A DNA stretch of 64,000 nt. Source: Mantamonas sphyraenae. Lineage: Eukaryota; CRuMs; Mantamonadidae. How positions within the stretch are numbered: the first letter of the stretch is position 1; each line of letters begins with the position of its first letter. Shown one piece after another: positions 1 to 10,200 of this stretch. The position numbers and the translations under genes are program-made. The stretch spans positions 186,001-250,000 of the forward strand of contig JAPMXV010000051.1 of the NCBI GenBank assembly GCA_026936335.1. The letters are read 5' to 3'. Under the pieces are notes generated by a model. It saw only the letters and a program-made list of their open reading frames with translations. It made no database searches and had not been told where the DNA came from.

Positions 1-164
1 TTGGTCGAGTTGGCCGCAGAAGAGTTTCAGGCGTCATCCTCATCGTCATGAGGCAAAGCCAGAGACAGGAACGCGCAGGACTCTGCACAGACGAGGCAGG
101 TGGAAGAAGATGTGAAAGCAAGGGTGAGAAGGCTGCTTGATGCTCACAATGGTTAGACGACATT
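1..164. other. left edge, no gene recognised
   Basis: I see no convincing coding exon here. It lies downstream of the stop codon of the CLPTM1-like gene on the minus strand, so it probably holds that gene's 3' untranslated region and perhaps the edge of a gene outside the window. Confidence 0.4.
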
Positions 165-2393
165 TTAATCGTTCTTCTTTGCTTCGTCATCCTTGGGTTC
201 TGTCTCTTGTTCTTCCTCTTCCTCTGCACCCTTGTCGTCTCCTTCCTTGTCGTCGTCGTCGTTGCTGCTGCTGCTGCTACTGCTGCTGCTGCCGTCGTCG
301 GCCTTGCTGCTTGAGGCGAGTTTCTTTGTGGTGTCGTCGCCGTCAGCCTCGTCCTCGGGAACAAAGCCATCTTCGGTGCGCTTGGGGTCGACACGGTAGA
401 TGTAGCGCTGGATCATGTACACAATAAAGACGAGGTCGTCGCGGAAGCAACTGAGGCGATGCATGGTGGGCATGGTGATGATAAAGGCAAAGAGATCGTC
501 GATAAAGGTGTTGAGGGCCTTGTACACAAAGGTACGCCAGGGCAGATGGGCCACGCTCTTGAGCTTGTAGTTGATAAACAGCTGGGGACACATCATGATG
601 AAGCCAAAGGTGTACACGGCACCCGTGAGAGTACCCAACACATACGAGTACCACGACTTGTGGGTTTCGTAGTACAGCGAGTACACGGCGTAGCCCAGGA
701 GCAAGGGCACCAGCGCCCACGAGAGGTACTTCATGGCCATCTCGTCATACTCCTTGGTTTTGGACACGTACGAGTCGCGATCCTCAAAGGTGACCCACGG
801 GAAGCTGCCGTTGCGGTCGACCTTGACAATCACGGCCTTGTTGATCTTCCAGCACTCGATGAGACAGCCGATGCCCGCGCTGATGAGAATCATGAAGGAG
901 GTGTCGTTGTCCAACAGGTACAGGAAGATGATGATCTGGGAGCCTGCGTTGATGAAGAGCGAACGGATGCTCAGGCCCTCCATGTTCTTTGCGTTCTTCC
1001 AGAACTGGATGTCGTTCTTGAAGGCCAGAAAGTCAAACACCATGTGGAGAATGGAAACGACAAAGGTGACACCCAACAAATACGGATTGGTTTCCAGCAG
1101 CATGCGCTTGAACTCATCCTTGTCGCCCTCGCTGCTGGAGCCAAACTGCTCCTGCATCTCAAAGGACTGGTCCATCTGCACCATCATGGTCCACTTGATC
1201 AGTCCAATGGGCGAGTACTCCATGTGGAGGGGCAGTTCGTCCAGCGTGTCGTTGACCGGATACAGGTGGTTGCGCAGCGTCCAAAAGTCGTTGAAGAACA
1301 CAATGGGGCAGAAGCGTCCCTGCGCATCCATATCCATGTGCTCTCCAATCTGCTGGGGAATACGGCCCATGGGATAGGCACTAAAATCTTCCACCACCTG
1401 CACCGTCATGTTGGGATTCCAGTAGGAAATCAACACCTCCTCCCCCTTGGCCGCCTTGCGTGTGTCCAACACCTCCTCCTCCTTGCCCGTCAGCAGGTTC
1501 TTTTGCATCGTCACTCGCGGTTTCTTCAGATACACGTTGAGTCGCTTGCGACGGTAGCAGCTCGCGGACGGATGATACGACGGCGACGACGGATCCGGCG
1601 AGAACCCGTGCTGTGTGATGTACGCGTGTGCATACAGACTGCCGTTGTTTTGAACATTCTGTGTGTGTGTGTGTGTGCGACGGGGTTACCACGTACCGTG
1701 GCGTAGGAGTGTAGGAGTGAGTGATTCTGGCGGCGTGCATGTTTTCGGTCCCCGGGCCTCCCTTCTCCCTCTCTCTCGTGCACCACACCTGTGCACCTAC
1801 CTGGGAAATGGGCACGCGGATGTCCTTGCTGCGTTCGTACTCCTCGCCCCATGCGCCGTACACAATGTCCTGCTCCTGCCACACCAGGGCTTGGTTGTTG
1901 GCAAAATCCTCAAAGAGTGGATCCTCCGACACATACACTTGCAGTTTCTGTGTGTGTGCGTGTGTGTGTGCGTGTGTGTGTGTGTATGCGCATGGGGTTC
2001 CATGGCAGCAGTGACAGTGTGCGGTTGCGTGTGCGGCGGACGTTTTGGAACGGGGGTGGGGTGACGTCAGCGCGGGCTCCCTGGTGAGGTTCCAACGCGG
2101 CGTGCAACACGTACAAAGCGAACCCCTTTGCCAAACTTGTTCATGTGGTGCGTAATCTGCTGGCCGTTCTCGTCGACCATGGGACCGGTGGGCATGTTGC
2201 CAACGGCGGAGCCCGGGACGACGCCAGCCACGCCGTCGGCATTGGGAACGGCGGGCGTGGTGGTGCTGCGGTTGCCATTGAACATATTGAACATCATGTA
2301 CATGATGAGGAGGTTCCATAGGAGACCTCCCCATCCGCGTCCCTGTCCCTGTCCCTGGCCCTGTTGACCTTGTCCTTGAGCGGCTTCGGCCAT
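165..2393 (-). CDS. CLPTM1: CLPTM1 family transmembrane protein
   Basis: Three exons: 2393-2115, 1947-1801 and 1658-165. All junctions are GT-AG and in phase 0, giving about 639 aa, close to the usual CLPTM1 length of about 670. Exon 1 has a Gln/Gly-rich start and a hydrophobic segment (around LLWNLLIMYMMFNMF). Exon 2 carries the lumenal-type sequence beginning KLQVYVSEDPLF. Exon 3 has the family's NGSLYAH motif, several membrane segments, the conserved stretch SVAHLPWRTFVYKALNTFID, and ends in an acidic Ser/Lys-rich tail. CLPTM1 proteins are multi-pass ER/plasma-membrane proteins; the human protein has been linked to GABA-A receptor retention. The role in this organism is unknown. Both introns carry GT/CA dinucleotide runs. 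The start was chosen as the first ATG of the exon-1 frame. Confidence 0.92.
1949..1985. repeat. GT/CA dinucleotide run in CLPTM1 intron 1
   Basis: A TG-rich run directly at the 3' splice site of CLPTM1 intron 1; on the transcribed strand it reads CACACA...CAG and takes the place of a pyrimidine tract. Confidence 0.9.
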
Positions 2394-2441
2394 TGTTGTG
2401 CGAGGTGTTGGTCGGAGCTGCGCCCGCTGGGCCAGCAGCAG

Positions 2442-3299
2442 ATGTTGGGGCCACTGGGTGCGGGTGCACACGGACGGCGCCAGCGTTACGCCCCTCTTGG
2501 ACAAGAGGACGAGGACGAGGTCGATGCTGTGGCGGCCAGGGACGGCGGAGACGACGACGTCGTCACACCGGCGGACGGCGCGGACCGTGGTCGCCACAGA
2601 CGAAGGCACAGGCACAGGAGAGCACACGGTCAGGGAGAAATTCACAGCGGACCATCCGAGGCTGTGGGTACGACACACTGGAGCGACGAACCGTTTGACA
2701 GTGAGAGGCAACGGAAGAAGCGGCAGCGGCAGAAACTTTCCTTTGTGCTGTACATGATCGTCATTGAAATGATGTACCAGTACGGCCTGCAGCGGGATCT
2801 GGGGACTCTGTTGATGCGCATCCTGCAAATTGTAGGTTGATAAGGGAAGGGGGTGGGGCGTGCCGGCCTTGTGCGTCGGCTGCTTCCTCGAATGGGGATT
2901 TCGGAATTGCCTCCGACTCGGCACCGCTCCGGGCTTCTCATGGGAACTGACAAGCAAATGGCGACACACACACACACACTCACACACGCAAACACACAGT
3001 CATGGATGCAGAGGATGTACAAAAGCGAACAGAGCGTGCAGCAGCAGATGCTCAAGGTGTTTGTGGGAGTCACAAACGTGACGTTGTTTCTCACTCACCT
3101 GGTGCGACCCATCAACGTCGCCTCACCGCTCACTCTTCATTATCTGGGCAACGATGCCAACGTGGGCGTCTTGTCTGTCGTTCTGGTCGACATGATCCTC
3201 ATGAGCCTGCAAACGATGTGGATCCGCCTTGCGTTGCGCTCCGAGGACGACTTGGCGCGGGACGAGTGGCAACAGCAAGCGGACAATGCACCTGTGTGA
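2442..3299 (+). CDS. small membrane protein, possibly DUF1746-like
   Basis: Two exons, 2442-2831 and 3000-3299, joined in phase 0 across a GTAGGT donor and a CA-rich acceptor ending ACACACAG, give about 229 aa. The N-terminal half is low-complexity, Arg/Asp-rich and probably disordered. The second half starts with a basic patch (RQRKKRQRQK), then a hydrophobic helix (LSFVLYMIVIEMMYQYGL). Exon 2 adds two more hydrophobic stretches (MLKVFVGVTNVTLFLTHLV and VGVLSVVLVDMILMSL). This pattern resembles the DUF1746 domain of fungal Dsc/Asi E3-ligase accessory proteins, but I recognise it only loosely. It is divergent from CLPTM1, with 48 bp between start codons. The exact start is uncertain because no ATG lies further upstream in frame. 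Confidence 0.5.
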
Positions 3300-3311
3300 T
3301 CCAGTTGATTT

Positions 3312-3996
3312 TCAACCAGCACGTGAGGACCCCGCAGCAGCCCCGAAGAAATCTGTGATTGTCAGCTGGCCCTTGTTCAGGTTGTTGTCTGGCAGCTGTG
3401 CCTCTTCCTGCTCGTCTTGGTCCTCATCCTCCGCATCCTCCTCGTCCTCGTCCTCGTCCTCGTTCGCAAAGAACGAAAACGAAGGCACCTCTCTGTCGTC
3501 ATTGCCAAACACAAAGGGGATCTCGATGCGAGAGGCGGGCGGGCGCACCGATTGGATGGGATCGGCAAAAGACACGCCGGCCGAGGGCAAGGATGTCTGT
3601 GCATTGGTGGGCTCTTGGGTGAGCGATCGCCTCGGGAAGTGGTCAGGAACCGGAATGCTCGAAATGCCCGCCCCTGACGAAGATCCTGACAAGAAAAAGT
3701 CGTCTTGCGCGTCATCCTGCTCCTCACGGGTCATGAGGCGACTCCATCTGATCAAAGGGTGTGTGCGTGTGTTTGTGTGGGTAATTTGCGGAATAGGAGT
3801 GAGCACGTGTGCATTGCGTGGTCACTGGGCGCGTTGTTGCTGCCTACTTGCCAGATGGCAGACAATCCATGTCGCCAAAGACGTCGTCTTCGCTTGCAAG
3901 CGACTGTGATCGTTTGCGCTTTGTACGGTGCTTGGCCCGGTTGGTGGCCTGCACTTCACGCATGACACTGGTGAGCATGGCAAGGTTTTGGTCCAT
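3312..3996 (-). CDS. hypothetical protein with C-terminal PIP box
   Basis: Two exons, 3996-3848 and 3747-3312, joined with a split Lys codon, give about 194 aa. The N-terminal exon is helical and basic (HRTKRKRSQSLASED). The middle is acidic (a run of Glu/Asp near residues 145-165). The C-terminus contains GQLTITDFFGAA, which fits the PCNA-interacting PIP consensus Q-x-x-I-x-x-F-F. This suggests a nuclear replication or repair factor tethered to PCNA, but I cannot name a family. Open frame without ATG continues upstream (TFWSELRELAHEKAILDPS), so the true start may be further 5' in another exon; that would overlap the profilin-like gene's 5' end on the other strand. It converges on the small membrane protein, with 12 bp between stop codons. 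Confidence 0.6.
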
Positions 3997-4049
3997 GGAT
4001 GGATCGAGGATTGCTTTCTCGTGGGCGAGCTCGCGCAGTTCGGACCAAA

Positions 4050-4890
4050 ATGTCGTCGTCTCTGTCGTCTCTGAAAGGAGCCGGTAGTTCGACGAGCTCG
4101 AACAACGCCAAGGAGGATTTAAACTCGAGCACGCTCAGCTGGGCGCAGCAGTTGCACTCGCAACTGGACTCGGCGGAAACGTCACGTCGCAAAGAGGGAT
4201 CCTCCGGGAATGGAGGCGAGTCGTCGTCGGGCAATTCCAGCAATCTGGAAAAGATGCTTGCAGAGCATCGGGAATGGGCGGAAATGTCCGACGCCAGCAG
4301 CGACGAGGAGGAGGAGTTTGACCAGATTGAGTTTACCCTGCAGAACACAGCCAACCAGTACATTGACGACGACAAGCTGCACGAGTGTGTCGTGTTTGAC
4401 ACCTATACGAAGCGATTCCGCTGCTACTGCAACTCGTCGGTATGTGTGTGTGTGTGTGTGTGGGTTCAAGCACACTGGCGGTGGCTTTGGAAAACGGCTT
4501 TGGCGCCGAGGGTTGTACTGCCGCTGGACACTCACACACGCCTCTGTGCATTCCCTGTTCCTCTCACATGCCACTCTGATCGTATAGTTGACCATGGATG
4601 CGGTCGAAGGCCTTGTGGAGTTGCTGGATGACAGCCGGTACGCGGTGGAAAAGGGTCTGGTTGTGTACAAGATTCGCCACGCGGTTCTGCGAGCTGACGA
4701 CACCGCAGTGTACGCCAAACAGCCAGGCATTGGGCGTGGCTGCATCCTCCTGCGCAAGGACTTTCTCATCTGCTTCTGTCGCTTTGACGAGAGCATGATG
4801 GCCAGCCAGGCCGTGGAAATCAGCGAGAAGCTCCTCCGACTCGCCACAGAGGTGCGCCTTGCGCAGCAGCTGGATGTGGATGACTTTTGA
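4050..4890 (+). CDS. profilin-fold-like protein with N-terminal extension
   Basis: Two exons, 4050-4439 and 4588-4890, phase 0, give about 230 aa. The first ~100 residues are Ser/Asn/Gly-rich and likely disordered, then an acidic DEEEEFDQIEF segment. Residues ~113-230 show the order seen in profilins: a YIDDDKL helix, a strand, a GLVVYKIRHAVLRADD strand pair, a GIGRGCILLRKDFLICF hairpin and a C-terminal helix with SQAVEISEKLL. Profilins bind actin and poly-proline. Similarity is by pattern only, so a different alpha/beta fold remains possible. The intron begins with a GTATGTGTGTG run. A start at 4050 puts the 5' end close to the oppositely transcribed PIP-box gene. Confidence 0.6.
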
Positions 4891-4954
4891 CACAGAAGCA
4901 ATGGTTGGAGTTTCTCAAAAATGTAAATACTGTGGGCGGTGCCTGCATTGTCAA

Positions 4955-6896
4955 TCATCGCCTGCGTCCAGCAACAGGCGGAAACTTGACCCCAGACGCG
5001 CCTGCGTTGGATGATGATGATGATGATGAGGATGAGGATGAGGATGAGGATGAGGAGGAAGAGGAAGAGGAGGAGGCGCCGTGTCCCGTACCCAAACGCT
5101 TCCCTGTGCGACTCCTGCTGCGTTTGCCACTGCTGCTGCCGTTGCCGTTGCTGCTGTTGTGGTGTTTGGAGGCGGAGGAGGAGGCCAACGCAGAGCTGCT
5201 TGCCCCGGCTCCGCTGCCGCCTTCCTTGTCACCGGTTGTGCCATGTGTGGAGGTGTGTGTGGACCCCGAGGCGTGGTGGGTGTCACTAGGTCCGTTGGCC
5301 AGAAGGTTGTTGAAGTACACCTCGCTGGCGTAGCGCAGGCCCGTCACCTGCGACAACTTGAGTTCGCCTCCGTTGCGTTGGCGCTTGTGCTCCAGGATTT
5401 CGTCGACGCGAGTCCAGTCTTCAATCTTATTGTAGATGGAGTCGATCTTTTCCATGAGCGACTTGTGCGCTTTGGTGCTACTCTCCTTCCTGCTCTTGGC
5501 CAGACAGCGCACGTACAGGTTGTTGATGGCCATTTCAATTTCGCCGTAGTTGCGCGACTTTTGGTTGCTGTCCGTTACCTTGGAGCTCAGCGCGAGTTCC
5601 ATCTGCTGGTTTTCGCTCCGCAGCCGCTCCAGCTCGTCGCGCAGGCGTGCAATCTCGTGGTTGTATGTGTAAATTTCGTTCTGTTTGTCCGACACGTCCT
5701 GTTGCAGTTCCACCTTTGTGTGCTCAAACAGCTCTTCGCTCTCCCGCAGCCTCGCCTTGGACATTTTCCGTGCCTGCCGCAGCGTCTTTTCCCGGTTGAT
5801 CAGATGGATGGGTTCGGTGGTGTCCAACACCTGTTCGTTGGCCATATGATCCGTCACCGCGCCTGTGGGCCAGGGATGGAAGCGTGGAAAGCGTGGCTGG
5901 TGTGTGAGACGGAAGCATGATCCAGAGGTGGATCGTCCCCACCATTCCCCCTTCCCACGCGGGGTGCAGCGGCAATGACTATGGATGTAATGGCACGCAT
6001 CAACCTACGCAAGTATTGTCGGTACTGTTCGTATCGCTCTTTGGTGCGCTTCTTCTTTTCCCGCTCCATGAGCAGTCGCTGCTTCTCTTTGAGCTGTTGT
6101 TCGTACTCGGCCTCCTGTGATGGTGCGCGTCATGCTGTGTCAGCCCATCGCCACACGATACGTTGGATGATACTGTGTGCCTCCTGTGTGGTGGCCAAAT
6201 TCCAATCCCACAGTGTGTGCGTGTGTGTCTGCAGTGGGGGGCGTTTGGGTGCGGCTCGCAACGGCTACTCACGTATCGAAGTCGCAGCTCGCGCTCCTCG
6301 CGCTCTTTTGTCTCGTTGCGCTGCTTGCGTGCAGATGCATCCGTCAGGAAACGGTCGAATTTTGCCACGCGTTGCCTCAGCTTGTCCTGTTTGCGGATCA
6401 GCGCCTCTTCCTTCTCCTGTGGGTCGCGTTGACGCGTTCCGTTTTGCGCCGACCTGTGTCAGTGCTCCGCTTTCTCCTCCCAGTGTGCTCGTTGTGCGCC
6501 ACTTTGCCCATCTCTCGCTCACTCCCTGGCTGCCCATGGCTACAACACACCTTGAAGGCAAGCATCTTTTCCTCAAACTCGTCTCGTGTGATGTCCAGGC
6601 GGTCCTGGATTTGGTCCAGTTCCTTGGTTTTCTGCAGCAGGAGTGTCGACTGTGACGTCTGTGCGCTCTGCGACAGTTTCAACCGCGTCTCCTCCACCGT
6701 CCGATGTGGGTTGCTACAAAATGAGCAGAAGCACACAAAAGGGCAGATCCACGCATGTCCCTTTCCCGTGTCAGCGTTCCCGGCACGCAAATGGGATTTC
6801 CTGTGCTGTTGTCAACGTTCCAACCTACGTCACATTGGCCTGCTGCGTCACAAAGACCCCATTAAAGTCCTGGGTGCCGGCTTCCCGCCCACTCAT
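4955..6896 (-). CDS. CFAP73/CCDC42-like ciliary coiled-coil protein
   Basis: Five exons (6896-6829, 6713-6551, 6416-6273, 6114-6009, 5862-4955) join in frame to about 462 aa. Residues ~25-330 are almost entirely coiled coil and match the DUF4200 layout, for example RQRVAKFDRFLTDASARKQR, QLKEKQRLLMEREKKKRT and the C-terminal LMEKIDSIYNKIEDWTRVDE. The last ~110 residues are a Ser/Asn/Gly tail with a long Ser run and basic patches. The family (CFAP73/MIA2, CCDC42, CFAP100) sits in the MIA complex, which tethers inner dynein arm f to the axonemal doublet, so this predicts a motile flagellum. Which subfamily member it is cannot be settled here. The short first exon and the start at 6896 are less certain than the rest. 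Confidence 0.8.
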
Positions 6897-7246
6897 GCTC
6901 AGTGGAGATGGGTGCAGAGATTGGGAAGTGTTGTCCAAACCAGCGCGCTGTGCACACTCTGAGCGCGGTTCATTTTCCAACAAAAGCGGTCACACAAGTC
7001 ATTATTATCAGCTGTATGAGGAGCGCAGTGTTGCTCTAGGCACTGCTAGTAATCTTGTCGCATGTGAGGTCCGGAGGTGGCAGAGACGAGCGCAGGGAAA
7101 CAACAGACCAGCAACAGGCCAACACTCTGGACCGCTATTTGGGAATCCATCGCAAGGAACTGGTGGGTGCCAACTGGCACACATCGGAGCTGTCGAAGAA
7201 CAGGTTCACGAGCAGACCGTGCCAGCCCCCACGCACCCAACTCTGC
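6897..7246. other. intergenic region, divergent pair
   Basis: This 350-bp gap separates the start of the CFAP73-like gene (minus) from the first ATG of the Fanzor-like gene (plus). It holds the left candidate inverted repeat of the Fanzor element at 6941-6957. The Fanzor frame stays open upstream of 7247 to 7055 but has no ATG there, so an upstream exon or non-ATG start cannot be excluded. No other conserved element was recognised. Confidence 0.5.
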
Positions 7247-10200
7247 ATGACCATGGACGGGATCGCCGACGATGAAGTGCTGGAGGTAGCCAAGTCCATG
7301 CCCTCTGTGGTCAACGCCGAGTATGACAACGAGCACCGCTTGGTGGTGACACTGCTCAAACCTCCCCCACCGCTGCACATGTCGCCAAAACTTGACCTGT
7401 TGCGGCGCCTGGGATTGTCTGACGGCACACCCGCCGAGAATGGGCTGAGCGACAAGGAGACCGATGATGCAGAGGAGCAGCTTCCAAAGGATACTCTCAC
7501 ACGCGTTGATGAGTTGGACCAGGAAGAACTGGCTCAGCTTTTGGTGTTTTCCGGAAAGAAGAAAGGACCGAAAGGGCCAAAACGCCTGAAGCTGGTGCAG
7601 GACTCACTGGACGAGCTGGCACTTGACGAGTGGCAGGCGTACTGGAATGGACTGCATGAAACAGTACGGGAAGACTTGGAACGCGCAACCCAACGTCAGA
7701 GTGAGGAGCTAAAGAACATGGAGGAAGGCCATGCACAAACACAGCTTTCCTCCAGCTCTGTAGAGAGCCTCAAACTGGCACTCACAGTGTACTTCAGAGT
7801 CGTAGAGACCGTCGAGAACGAGCAGGCCCAGAGAGATGCATCTGCCAGCAGCAGCAGCAGCAGCAGCAGTAGCAGCAGCAGTGGCGGAGGGAGGGGCCGG
7901 AATCGCAGAAATGCCAAGGGAAAAGGCAAGAAGAAGAAGGATGATACACGGAGTGAGAAGGAAAGGGTGGTTGATGACCTGTACGAACTGGTTTCGGATG
8001 GAAAGGCCACGCTCGAGGGCATGGTGTCGTTGTTGGCAACCATTGGGAACAATGGCACCCGCAAGAAGCTTCAGCCATGCAAGGAGGTGTTCGGCTTGCA
8101 ACATGTACAACACACGGGGTGGGATATGACAAACCGGGAGGCGAAAACACTCGTTGTCGACCTGCATCTGGTTACGTCTGTCTTCGTCAAGAGCCCGTCG
8201 TCCACCACCACGCTGAACAGCAGCCACAAGGGCATCAGGCAGCTGCTGTGCCTTGTTCGCAGTGCCAAGTACGAGCAGATCTGTTTTGTTTCTTCAAAGC
8301 CAACGCTTGACGCAGCTCTACGTGGGGAATGCCCTCCTGGCGACCAGATTGCGGCCACACGCTCTCTATCTCGGCTTTGTGCCTTGCAGTCTCTGGGTGA
8401 GAGCGCCAACAGCCGGCAGAAGCGTGCTGCTGCAGTGGCAGGGTCGAGCGATGTCAACGAGGCACAGGCGGTGTGGTTGATTCGCAATGCCATCCCGTCG
8501 GATGTCACTGAGGTTACCATGGACGAAGCAGTGGAGGAAGAGTGCCTGGATGTGGTCAGCAACAATCTCAAACTGCCCTCTGTGATGTATGTGCTAGGCT
8601 TCGAAGGCAGGCTCGCCTGGTTTTCTCCGCAGCCGATCCGCGAATTCGCGCAGTGTGCGGACCTTGAAGGCGCCGCTGAAGAGGAGGACACAGCTGAAGA
8701 GGAGGACACAGCTGAAGAGGAGAACACGGGAAAGGAGGAGGACACAGCTGACGAGGAGAACACAGCGGAAGAGGAAAACACAGCGGAAGAGGAGGGCAAG
8801 CAAGGCGGGGATGCGCATGATGGAGACCCTCTGCACGGAAAACACGTTGTTCAGCAGCTGCACAAGCATGGTACCGCCGCAAAACTTGCCCTGCAGCAGG
8901 CCGTTCGCCATGTACAGGCATTCAACGACGTGGCGCAGCAGGGAGGGGACGTTGGGGCCCGGTTGGAGGTGATTGAGAGCGAGTTTGAGCAACTGCTGGA
9001 AACGGCGATCGAGAAGGCTGACGACGCAGAGGGAAGTACAACCACCACCGGCTCGTTGCACGAGTACACGCTGGACGGTGTGGTGCTCGAACGGAACGCA
9101 GTCGGGGCGCTTGTTTGCGGGATGCACACGGGCATGGTGGGCCTGCCATTTACGAAGCACCAGCGGACCGTGATTGTGGAGACGTTGACATCTCAATCAC
9201 CGAAAGACTGCCTCAGCTTGAGGTTTGTGAAGAAGAAGCTGGTGGCGGTCAAGGGAAACGTTGCGGTGCTTGGAGCCGCTGGGGCAACCCCGTGTTCTGA
9301 TCGAATGCGCACATACACGCCTGCAGGCGTGGTGCAGGAGGCACTGGGCACGGATACCATGGACTGGGCTCTGCTCAACAGGCTGTGCACCTACGCGCGC
9401 GCATCCACAGGCAACGTGAACCTGCTTGCCGAACCCGTGCTGGTTGAACACACCATTCAGCTTCCACACACACCTGCATTCCACAAACGGCATGAAGTGG
9501 AGCTCAAGGACGGCAAGAGGGGATCCGCCACGGTGAATTTGCACTCTGTGCTCCCGCGCGACGACGAGTTTCTGGATGCCGATTTACAGGAAGCGTTCCG
9601 CGTCTTGAGCAGCAGTACACAGGCCCAGGGGGGTCCGCAACTGTCGAAAGAGGAGGCAAAGGTCATTGGGGATATGGTGAAGAGGCTGCAAAGTGAGCGA
9701 CCAGGCAGCGCCGAGGGAGACGGGGGATCGCGCACGGATGATGCCGAAATCGATGCACGCGACGAGTTGCAGCCACAAAGAAGCAAGGTGGCATCGAGCA
9801 GTGTGGCAAACACGATGGAGCAGGACACAACGCTCGACACCACGCAGCTTGGTCTGCTCAAATACCTGCTGCAGATGATGCGCTGGAAGGAGCTGGCGGA
9901 AGTGACAAAGTCGTTGGGAAGCGTCTCCTCCCAATGGGCACCTGCACACGAGTGTACGGCAGCCACACAGCTGTGTGCTGTTTCGAGGCTTGCCAACGAC
10001 GTGAAGGCGGAGGAAATGGCACGCGTAAACAAGCTGCTGCGGCTGGATGAGCCCAAGGAGCGGGAGCGAGCTGGAGACGCACGCCTCAGCCGCGCCAGCA
10101 AGCAAAAGGCTAAAGCAGCGCTGTCGAGTCGTGATCAAGAGCTTGTACCGAACGTATCAACGCTGCAACTCGCCTTCCAGGCGGCCCGGAGCAACACAGA

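Noticed and set aside
459-1706. Long plus-strand frame opposite CLPTM1
   Set aside because: It is antisense to well-conserved CLPTM1 exons and is His/Gln/Val-rich, typical of a shadow frame.
7836-7885. AGC trinucleotide run as a sign of a separate repeat element
   Set aside because: It simply encodes the Ser run in the Fanzor-like protein; similar Ser runs occur in several other genes here.
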